Shown piece by piece: positions 26,269-34,074 of a stretch of 64,000 bases of DNA. Below the pieces are notes generated by a model, which made no database searches, was not told the DNA's origin, and worked only from the letters and a program-made list of their open reading frames with translations. The stretch's first letter is position 1; each line of letters opens with the position of its first letter. Source of the stretch: Tepidibacter hydrothermalis (GTDB lineage: Bacteria; Bacillota; Clostridia; Peptostreptococcales; Peptostreptococcaceae); assembly GCF_029542625.1 (NCBI RefSeq), contig NZ_CP120733.1, forward strand, positions 992,001 through 1,056,000. Direction: 5' to 3'. The translations under genes were made by a program, and so were the position numbers.

Positions 26269-26970
26269 ATGATAAAATTATTTAATTATTGTGTGACAGA
26301 CATAGTGGTAAAGAATTTAGAAGAAATACTTGATAAAGAATATACGGAAATAACTAAGGAAGAATTTGAAGGCTTATTACATGAATATAAACATGATAGT
26401 GAAAATGAATATTTGTGGTCTGATGAAGATGAAAATGTTATATGTTCTTTAGATTTTGGTAATCCAGCAACAAGTGGTACTACAAATTGCTTTTATAAAA
26501 TCAATGATTTAGGTATTTATATTGCAGAAGATAATAATCGTTGTGAATATTTTTATTATGGAGACATTGGAGATACAAGTCAGTTTATAGATTATTATTT
26601 GAATTACTGCACAATAAATAATGAATTTATAATCAAATCAATATATAAATTAACTTGGTATGATGAAAGTGATGATTGTTATAAAGCCGTTAAAGATTTT
26701 ATAAAAGAATATACAGATGATGAAGATGGTAAAGATTTAATAGAATTTCATGGAAATGATCTATCTTGTCTTAATCAAAAAATACAAGAATTTGTAAATG
26801 ATTTTGAAACAGAAGATTTTAAAATTGGAACTTATTTAGGAAATTCAATATATAAAATCAAGAAAAAATTATATTATTTAACTGATGATAGCTATGTATT
26901 TAATACAGAATATCACTGGTACTTGAAAGAAGTAGGTGAAAAATGCTATGAATATTTTGAAAAATATTAA
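26269..26970 (+). CDS. Acidic protein of unknown function
   Basis: A 233-aa protein that I do not recognise. It is rich in Asp, Glu, Tyr and Asn throughout (for example EYLWSDEDENVI, EYTDDEDGKD), with no membrane segment, signal peptide, cysteine cluster or nucleotide-binding motif. The AAGGAGG site 8 nt before ATG is strong, and an attenuator-like hairpin precedes it. The acidity would suit a DNA-mimic or an immunity protein, but this is only a thought from composition. It stands alone, with long non-coding DNA on both sides. Confidence 0.7.
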   Translation: MIKLFNYCVTDIVVKNLEEILDKEYTEITKEEFEGLLHEYKHDSENEYLWSDEDENVICSLDFGNPATSGTTNCFYKINDLGIYIAEDNNRCEYFYYGDIGDTSQFIDYYLNYCTINNEFIIKSIYKLTWYDESDDCYKAVKDFIKEYTDDEDGKDLIEFHGNDLSCLNQKIQEFVNDFETEDFKIGTYLGNSIYKIKKKLYYLTDDSYVFNTEYHWYLKEVGEKCYEYFEKY

Positions 26971-27800
26971 TAAATAAATCTACTTAAAAATAGGAATAAG
27001 GATTTGGTAAGAGATAAAATATAAGAATTACCAAAAGTACTGAGATTAAACAATAATGTCAATCTAAAGATATTATTAAACCTTAACTTTAAAAAGTTAC
27101 ACAACGTTGTAATTTAACATTGAAAATAAAATATGAAAAAATAAAGAATTAAAGAAAATTATAACTAAAGTACTAATTATTAACTTATATATAACGAATA
27201 TAAAAAAGTGTTACTTTTATACTTTCTTTATAAATTTCATATTAAATTTCAATGGATTTTTTCTTTTTTAAATCTTAAATTTAGAATTTAGTATATATCC
27301 GTAGATATATACTTTAGTATTTAAAACTGTTCTTTATTTTAAAACCTTTTCTTAAAAACCTTCTTTAACTTTTAAGTTTGTGAAGAGAAACGAGTAAATT
27401 TTAATTTTTTAGAATGAATTCAAGTGAATGTAAATTTTCAGAAGGTTTTATGCACATTAAATAAAAATATTAAGACGAAATTTAAAGTGTTATATTAAAA
27501 TATTATGGCTAGATTAGAAATAGTTTTTTTATAGAATATTCTAGAATAATAATTTAGCAATAACTTGAATTTTATTTTTAAAAGTGTTTATTGAAAATGT
27601 AACTTTCTAGAATAATACAGAAAAATATATTTAAAGATCAATGTTTAAAATTGTATTAAGACTATATAGCACTCACAAAAGTTAAGCAAAGATAGAGTAT
27701 CTATAACAGTAATTAAAATAGTTTAAAGCATCTTTTGCTATTAATATATTGTTTTTTTAATAGAATAAAATTAATACTAATATAAATGGGGGAGATATAC
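26971..27800. other. Long non-coding stretch with palindromes
   Basis: About 830 AT-rich bases with no credible gene. I note the palindrome ACAACGTTGT near 27111, a perfect hairpin at 27290-27313 (AGTATATATC / GATATATACT) and repeated TTCTAGAATAAT sequences near 27540 and 27605. These may be binding sites or remnants of lost genes. Confidence 0.45.
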
Positions 27801-29501
27801 TTGAACCTTATTACCAATGATGAAAGAAATGAACAAGAATACAAGGGGTTTATACTTAAGGATGTAGAAAAAATTAACATGCAAATGGAACTATTAAGAA
27901 AAAATATAGTAGAAAAAGATACCTGGATGGAAGATAAATTTAAATTATTTAATAATGAAGCATCATCTGGAAAAAGCAGAAATGTGAAACAAATTTTAGG
28001 CGAAATAGGAAAAAAACAGATATACAAGGTTGTATATGTTCAAAAATTTTCAAAGGAAGACAGATTAGAAGAAACAGCAAAAATGATAAATAACGTTGCT
28101 GAGAGGGATGTTGCATTTGCATATTATGAAAAGACAAAATCAAAAAAGAAAAGTGCAAAAAAATCAAAGATTTTGTGCATTACACATAGGATGTATCTTC
28201 AAATATGTAAGGGGAAATATAAGGACCTCATAAAAGATCGAGATATATTAATAATAGATGAATATCCAGATATTTTAGAAACAATAAAAATCAATCTTAG
28301 AGATGTAGAAAAATTATGGGGAGAATATATGGAATATGATCCAAATGATGAATTAAGTCATATAGCAAATTTTTTAAAACGTAAGTTATATGAATTTAAA
28401 GAAAGGAGCAAAAGGGAAAAAAATAAGGTGTTTATAGAACACTTTAATAATGATAAATATTTATATATTTTAGATAATATAATGCAAATTACTAAGAGTG
28501 ATAAAAAAGAAATTCTTGAAAAATTTAAAAATTTACTTAAAAATGAATGTTTTTATTATAATAATTCTTTTAATACAATTAATAATGAAGTTGATTTTGT
28601 ATTGTTAAAAAACAACATTATATTAGATGCAAATGCAGAGTTTGATTATAGGTATAAATTATTAGACAAATTTAAATTATATAATCAAGAAAAAGTGTTT
28701 AATTATTTCAACACTGATATGTATATATATGAAATTTCGACCACTAAAAAAAGTTTAGAAATTTATATAGATTATTATGATAAAATAGTGTGCGAATATA
28801 TAGATCATAATTGTGATAATGAGCTTACTTTATTTATTGCAGATAAAGAAACAAAAGAGATAGGAGATCTGAAAAAAAAATTAGTGGAAGCAGGAGTAAA
28901 AGAAGAAAATTTTGAAATTGATTATTTTGGTAATATTATAGGAAGTAATAAGTATAGAGAGTTTAAAAATATTTTTATATTAAAAACTCCAAATTTTAAT
29001 TATGAATCTTATGTTCTTATGGATTTATTTTATAATAAACAAAAAATAAATTATGAGAAAGAAATTGTAGTATTTCAAGATTTTGATATAGAAAATATAA
29101 GAAAAAGTGTCATAGCTGGAGAAATATATCAAGCTATAAAAAGAATAAACAGAAATAATGAATTAGATTCCAAAATATTTTTATTTTGCAATGAAAAGGA
29201 TGTTATAGAGATTATTAATAGACAATTTAAAGGAATAAACATAATTACACAAGAATTAAATGTAAAAAAACTAAAAAATAAACAAGAAATTGAAAAGAAA
29301 ACTAAAGCTGATAAACTTATAGATTTACTGAATAAATGTTTAGATAGCAAAATACATAAAATATCTAAAAAAGAATTGAGAGAACAGATAAATATTAACA
29401 AAACATATTTTACAAGATTGATATCAAATAATGAAGTTGAAAATTTTATGAGATTAAATAATATTGAAAAGACAAATAATGAAATAGTATTTAAAGTCTA
29501 G
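27801..29501 (+). CDS. P-loop NTPase / SF2 helicase-like protein
   Basis: About 566 aa. A Walker A-like NEASSGKSRN (residues about 48-57), an LCITHRMYLQI strand and a Walker B strand ILIIDEYPD (near 148) with a DEYP box suggest a superfamily 2 helicase-type core; the later KRINRNNE segment and the SKIFLFCNEKD strand fit the second RecA lobe. The last 80 residues are basic with an ELREQININKTYFTRL helix-turn-helix-like stretch that may bind DNA. TTG 27801 is preferred since GGGGGAG lies 6 nt upstream; ATG 27786 has no such site. It could act in element maintenance or defence. I cannot name the family, and no partner is adjacent. Confidence 0.65.
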   Translation: MNLITNDERNEQEYKGFILKDVEKINMQMELLRKNIVEKDTWMEDKFKLFNNEASSGKSRNVKQILGEIGKKQIYKVVYVQKFSKEDRLEETAKMINNVAERDVAFAYYEKTKSKKKSAKKSKILCITHRMYLQICKGKYKDLIKDRDILIIDEYPDILETIKINLRDVEKLWGEYMEYDPNDELSHIANFLKRKLYEFKERSKREKNKVFIEHFNNDKYLYILDNIMQITKSDKKEILEKFKNLLKNECFYYNNSFNTINNEVDFVLLKNNIILDANAEFDYRYKLLDKFKLYNQEKVFNYFNTDMYIYEISTTKKSLEIYIDYYDKIVCEYIDHNCDNELTLFIADKETKEIGDLKKKLVEAGVKEENFEIDYFGNIIGSNKYREFKNIFILKTPNFNYESYVLMDLFYNKQKINYEKEIVVFQDFDIENIRKSVIAGEIYQAIKRINRNNELDSKIFLFCNEKDVIEIINRQFKGINIITQELNVKKLKNKQEIEKKTKADKLIDLLNKCLDSKIHKISKKELREQININKTYFTRLISNNEVENFMRLNNIEKTNNEIVFKV

Positions 29502-30502
29502 AATTGAAAATGTATGGTTTTATATAATAAATCTAAAATCCATAATCATAGATGAAATCTTTCTGTTAATATCCAATATTATATCATCCAATTAGCTAAT
29601 TTAATTTGTATAATAATTAAGAAGATGTCGTATAGTCTTTAAAAGAAATACAATTTTTTAATAATATATTAAGCTTAGTGAATAAATAAGATAAAATACC
29701 TATTAGATAATAAACTAATAGGTATTTTTTATATGAAAAATAGTAATTAATATAAATAATTTATAAATTTTTATAGAGTTGTAATTAAGTGATTCCAATC
29801 TGTTGAGCTTATAAAGTATATAAGAATATATATAAATTGTATATACTTTCGTGTGCATAATTTATAATTGTATATAAATTGTATATAAATTGTTATATAT
29901 AAAATCTTTGTACATAAGTAATTTCAATGGTTATAGAAAATTGCTTGTATAAATATTATAAAGCCGAACTTCTTATAAAAAATATGTTATATCAAATAAA
30001 TAATGAAATAAATATAAAAGCATAAATTTATTCAAAAAAGAGAGGGATTTTTTTAATAAAAAGGAGTCGAGGATTCATTATAAAAAAGCTGAAAGTCATT
30101 GAAAATAGTAAGGATTAATTAATTTGTAATGGTACAAATGATGGCACTACAAGGGACATGGTTTTGGCCATAAAGAAAATAGAAAAAAATTATATTTACA
30201 ATGAATGCCAAGAACAAGATAAGGTTTTTGTATATTTTCTTAAAAAAATCATAAAAAATATACGAAAGTATATAGAAATAGTTATTTTTTTGATGTTTTT
30301 TATAGTTTTTTCATAATTATTTAGAATAAAAGCTAATATAAATAAACTAAGAATAATTAATATATTTTTAATAAAAAAACTAACTTTTCATACAAATTTG
30401 ATCCTTTTTTTATTAAAATCATATAAAAAGTTAGTTTTTTTATATGATTTCATATATTAAGAAATAAGAATGTAATTGTAGTTGTAAGGTATAAATATCC
30501 TG
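29502..30502. other. Long non-coding stretch with hairpins and AT repeats
   Basis: It contains a terminator (29693-29728), short direct repeats of TGTATATAAAT type (29827-29900), a hairpin with arms near 30376-30391 and 30425-30440, and a 52-codon open frame from about 30159 to 30316 (MVLAIKKIEKNYIYN...) without a ribosome binding site. The frame is open for some codons before the ATG, so it may be a gene remnant. Confidence 0.45.
29693..29728 (+). terminator. Terminator downstream of the helicase-like gene
   Basis: AAAATACCTATTAG pairs with CTAATAGGTATTTT around an 8-nt loop and is followed by T residues. Confidence 0.75.
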
Positions 30503-30531
30503 TTGACACAAAGTGATTAATATATTACAAT
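30503..30531 (+). promoter_or_regulatory. Promoter of nuclease-helicase module 2
   Basis: TTGACA (30503-30508), a 17-nt spacer and TACAAT (30526-30531) form a near-perfect vegetative promoter. It lies about 105 nt upstream of a leader peptide and 400 nt upstream of the PLD gene. Confidence 0.75.
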
Positions 30532-30638
30532 TTCTTATGATTTATTAAATAAGATTGTAAGTATAAAATTATTTGTATAAAAAGAGGGTTTTAAGCATAA
30601 TTTATAATTAGACTAAATTATATAAGGGTGATTATTAA

Positions 30639-30716
30639 ATGAAACATTTAAATAGATTTTATAAATATAATTTGTTAGTAGATAAATTAAATAATTCTTT
30701 TAAAAGAGGCAGTTAG
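30639..30716 (+). CDS. Leader peptide, 25 aa, of module 2
   Basis: ATG 30639 to TAG 30716 encodes 25 residues ending FKRGS, preceded by AAGGGTGATT. Its last five codons and stop lie in the 5' arm of the terminator at 30702-30739, so a ribosome stalled on or terminating at this ORF would disturb the hairpin. This is the arrangement of translation-controlled attenuators that raise expression when ribosomes are stalled. Confidence 0.6.
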   Translation: MKHLNRFYKYNLLVDKLNNSFKRGS

Positions 30717-30739
30717 CTTTAAAGCTAGCTGCCTCTTTT
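30702..30739 (+). promoter_or_regulatory. Attenuator hairpin of module 2
   Basis: A 17-bp stem (30702-30718 with 30723-30739), interrupted by one G-U-type mismatch, with a 4-nt loop; its 3' arm ends in CTCTTTT. It lies after the promoter at 30503 and before the module genes, overlapping the stop codon of the 25-aa ORF. Confidence 0.75.
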
Positions 30740-30833
30740 AGTTTGTAAAAAATAATTTACCAAAAATCAAATCTATAACATAACAACTTCTATATATTAA
30801 TTATCGACAAAATTAAAAGGAAGGGTGTACAAA

Positions 30834-30911
30834 ATGAAGTATGAACTATTTATTAGAATAGTCAATGATTTAAATATAATTACAAAACAATTTAGGAGTG
30901 AAGAAATATGA
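30834..30911 (+). CDS. Small 25-aa ORF coupled to the PLD gene
   Basis: ATG 30834 after AAGGAAGGGTG encodes 25 residues (MKYELFIRIV...EEI). The stop overlaps the PLD start in ATGA, so translation of this ORF would deliver ribosomes directly to the PLD gene. It could be a second leader ORF or a very small structural protein. Confidence 0.45.
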   Translation: MKYELFIRIVNDLNIITKQFRSEEI

Positions 30912-31795
30912 ATAGAAACTTGAATCAAAAAAGTAAAATTACAGCTTTTATAATAGAGGATGATGATATATATATGATAAATAAAGTGATATATGATTTA
31001 TTACACAAAAAAGAAGAAAAAATTACTCTAGTTGTACCTAGTGAGTTTAAGAAGATTATAATTAAACTCTTTAAAGATAGAGAATTTCCAATTGAACTAT
31101 ATGAAGTAAAAGATGAAGAAGAAATCTTTTATAGTGAAGTCTCTCCATATTATGAAGTAATTTATTTTAATCTTATTCAAGATAAGGCAAAGTTTATGAA
31201 TTGGATAGAAGATAAGAACGCCACTATTATAAGTAATAGCGAATATGGGTTAGATGAAAGCTTTATTAAAAAACAATACTTTGGAACAGGAAATTACGAA
31301 GCGATTAATCCAAATAAAAACATGATTGAATATATGAAAAAATGGAGGGGCAAAAGACGAATATATAATAAACAGATAACGGAATGGATTATAGATACTA
31401 TAAGAATTGCTAAAACAGAAATACACATGGGATGTCCATGGTTGAATGAAACATTTGATAGGTTCAAAAATGAATTAGAAAATGCACTAAAAAGAGGAGT
31501 AAAGATAAGGATATATTATGGTATAGGAGAAAAAGATGATAGAAGGGAAAAAACTGAAGAACAAATACTAAAACTTAAGATGGCATTTATAGGAAAAGGA
31601 GATTTTAGTGTAAAAAAGGTGAATTCACATATTAAAGATTGTTTAATTGATTATTGGTATATGAATGGAAGCAATAATTTTGGGAGTAATGCAATGAATT
31701 ATGAAGAAGCTCCAAAGGAGGGAGCTCTGGTACTAACAGTTGATGAACTAGAATTTAATGACATAATAGAAGAGTTTAACAGAGAGGGGCAATAA
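30908..31795 (+). CDS. Phospholipase D-fold nuclease, module 2
   Basis: A 295-aa protein. The N-terminal 120 residues form an alpha/beta domain without a known motif. The PLD domain begins near residue 155 (NKQITEWIIDTIRIAKTEI) and has the catalytic H241-x-K243 in NSHIKDCLI followed by NGSNNFGS at 253-260. One HxK motif implies a dimer. It overlaps a 25-aa ORF by ATGA and lies 2 nt before the UvrD gene. It corresponds to the PLD gene of module 1 but is shorter and only distantly similar, so the two modules are not a recent duplication. Confidence 0.8.
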   Translation: MNRNLNQKSKITAFIIEDDDIYMINKVIYDLLHKKEEKITLVVPSEFKKIIIKLFKDREFPIELYEVKDEEEIFYSEVSPYYEVIYFNLIQDKAKFMNWIEDKNATIISNSEYGLDESFIKKQYFGTGNYEAINPNKNMIEYMKKWRGKRRIYNKQITEWIIDTIRIAKTEIHMGCPWLNETFDRFKNELENALKRGVKIRIYYGIGEKDDRREKTEEQILKLKMAFIGKGDFSVKKVNSHIKDCLIDYWYMNGSNNFGSNAMNYEEAPKEGALVLTVDELEFNDIIEEFNREGQ

Positions 31796-31797
31796 AT

Positions 31798-34074
31798 ATG
31801 ATTCAGTTGTTACCATCTACTTTTAGTGAATTTAAAAAGTTAAGTACTATAAGACTTATTGAAAAATTAATATCTGAGGGAAGAGAAGCACATATAATAA
31901 CGAGTGGAGAACAATATGAATTTATAGAAAAGCAGATTGAAGAGAGGCAGCTTAGAAGTTTGATAAAAGTATATAAATCAGAACAGAATGTTCCAGATAA
32001 AACATGTAATGGAGCATTAAATGAAAACCAATATAAATTTATAAATAAATGGGTAAAGGATTTTAACACAGAACAGTATCAAGCTTTACAGTATGCAAAA
32101 ATAGAAAATATACAGATAAATGCTTCGGCTGGAACTGGTAAAACAACTCTTGTAATTAGAATAATATATGAGCTCTTAATAACAGGTAAAGTAAAACCAG
32201 AAGAAATGATAATAACTACTTTTACGAATAATTCAACAGAGGATATTAAGAATAGACTATATGAGTTATTTTACAAAAGGTGGCAAGTTTCTCATAATGC
32301 TAAATGTAGAGAACTAATAGAAAATTTTTATAAAATAAAAATTGTAACTTTAGATTCTTACAATAAAGAGCTTCTAGGAAAATTAGGTGGTCAATTTGGA
32401 TGCTCTAAAAATTTAAAGGTAGCAAATGAAAAAATAATACTTAAAAATATTATAACAAAGAAATTGAGAGAGTATCTTGATTTAAATAAAATTACATTTA
32501 CGAAATTAGGAATGGGTGAAGTAGACCTTATTAAATTAATAAATATATTCATTTCTCATAATAAGTTTAATGTTAGAGATATATCCAATTTTATACTTTA
32601 TGAAAGTAATGATGATGAAAGAGTTAAAGCGGTATGTAAACTTTTATATAATGTCTCAACTAATGTAATATGTGAAATAGACAACATATATATAAGAAAA
32701 GATAAAATTATCTTAAAGGATGTAGAGTATAAGCTTAATGAAATCTTTAACTATGGGTTTACTACGAAAGAAAAGATAGGAAGGATAAAATATATATTTG
32801 TAGATGAATGTCAAGATACTAACCTTTTACAATTTAATATTCTGAAGAAACTAAAGGATAGTACAAATGCAAAAATTATTGCTGTTGGAGATCCAAATCA
32901 AGCCATTTATGGATTTAGAGGTGCTAATCCAGAATCAATGGAAATGTTTGAGAAAATTGCAGATCAAAAAATAGAATTAAAGAAAAATTACAGAACACAG
33001 AAAAATATTTTAGATAAAATAGATGAAATCTTTAGTACACTTATTGGAAAAGAGTTTGTTAATCCTGTTGTAACAAAAGATAGTGGTGGTGTAATAGAAA
33101 AAATAACATACGATAGATATGATAGTTTTAAAGATATAGTCAGAAAAGTAAAGGAAAATTTACCTGATATTGAAAAGGCAAGACGAGATAATGAAGGAAA
33201 AGAAAATTTGAAAGATAGGATATCCATTTTGGTGAGAACAAATTCTAAAGGTAGAGAAATAGCAGATAGATTAAAAGAAGAAATATCGTGTACCTTTAAT
33301 AATGGAGGAAATCTATACAGAAGTAAAGCTGCAAGGGAGCTATTAATACTTATAAGATACTTGCTTATGCCAGATAATTTACTATATAAACTTCAAGTTT
33401 TAAATACAAGTTATCTAAACTGGGATTATGGAAAATTTAATTGTAAAGAGTTAGAAAAATTAGATACTGCTTATGTGGATAATCTTTTGTTAGATTTTAA
33501 TAATTATTTAAAAACTATACAAAATAGAACTCCTTTCGGAAAAATTTGCGAAATAATTGCAACACAAAATCCATCTAAAGGTATAGAATCATACCAGCAA
33601 GATCTAAATCTAATTTTAGATAGATTCATTAAAAATAGTAAAGTATCTAGTCTAGTGGATTTGGATATATTCTTAACTTTTAAGATGATACATGATCGTG
33701 AAGAACAGGATAGTCATCAAAAAAAAGCAGAAGATTTAGTAGTTGTTAATACTATGCATAGTGCTAAAGGATTAGAATTTCACACAGTTATTATGTTAGC
33801 AGACGACAATTATAGAATAGATGAAGAGAGAAAAGAGTTAATAAATATATTTTTTCAAAAATATACAGGTAAAGTAGGTATTAAATATAAAGAAAAGATT
33901 AGGAATAAATTTTTTACAGATATATTAGAAATAGAACAAGAAAAAATTAGAAGAGATGAAATAAATTTATTATATGTAGGAATGACTCGTAGTATAGAAA
34001 AATTAGTTGTAATTACTAACAATAATACTAAGAAATATACTTATGGTGAATTGTTGAAGAAAGGTGGATTTTAA
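31798..34074 (+). CDS. UvrD/AddA-like superfamily 1 helicase, module 2
   Basis: A 758-aa SF1A helicase. Residues 1-85 are an extra alpha/beta domain; the helicase core then has TEQYQALQ (Q-motif), INASAGTGKTTL (about 107-118), TTFTNNSTEDIK, VDECQDTN (near 335-342), VGDPNQAIYGFRGA, KKNYRTQ, NTMHSAKGLEFHTV and LYVGMTRSIEKL. As in module 1, the protein ends soon after motif VI and has no AddA nuclease domain. Its gene starts 2 nt after the PLD gene and overlaps the AddB-like gene at TAATG, so the three products are probably made together and assemble. Confidence 0.9.
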   Translation: MIQLLPSTFSEFKKLSTIRLIEKLISEGREAHIITSGEQYEFIEKQIEERQLRSLIKVYKSEQNVPDKTCNGALNENQYKFINKWVKDFNTEQYQALQYAKIENIQINASAGTGKTTLVIRIIYELLITGKVKPEEMIITTFTNNSTEDIKNRLYELFYKRWQVSHNAKCRELIENFYKIKIVTLDSYNKELLGKLGGQFGCSKNLKVANEKIILKNIITKKLREYLDLNKITFTKLGMGEVDLIKLINIFISHNKFNVRDISNFILYESNDDERVKAVCKLLYNVSTNVICEIDNIYIRKDKIILKDVEYKLNEIFNYGFTTKEKIGRIKYIFVDECQDTNLLQFNILKKLKDSTNAKIIAVGDPNQAIYGFRGANPESMEMFEKIADQKIELKKNYRTQKNILDKIDEIFSTLIGKEFVNPVVTKDSGGVIEKITYDRYDSFKDIVRKVKENLPDIEKARRDNEGKENLKDRISILVRTNSKGREIADRLKEEISCTFNNGGNLYRSKAARELLILIRYLLMPDNLLYKLQVLNTSYLNWDYGKFNCKELEKLDTAYVDNLLLDFNNYLKTIQNRTPFGKICEIIATQNPSKGIESYQQDLNLILDRFIKNSKVSSLVDLDIFLTFKMIHDREEQDSHQKKAEDLVVVNTMHSAKGLEFHTVIMLADDNYRIDEERKELINIFFQKYTGKVGIKYKEKIRNKFFTDILEIEQEKIRRDEINLLYVGMTRSIEKLVVITNNNTKKYTYGELLKKGGF

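Noticed and set aside
30159-30316. 52-codon frame with a hydrophobic C-terminus, possible toxin
   Set aside because: No ribosome binding site and no antitoxin; open frame extends upstream of the ATG without a start, so at best it is a gene remnant.
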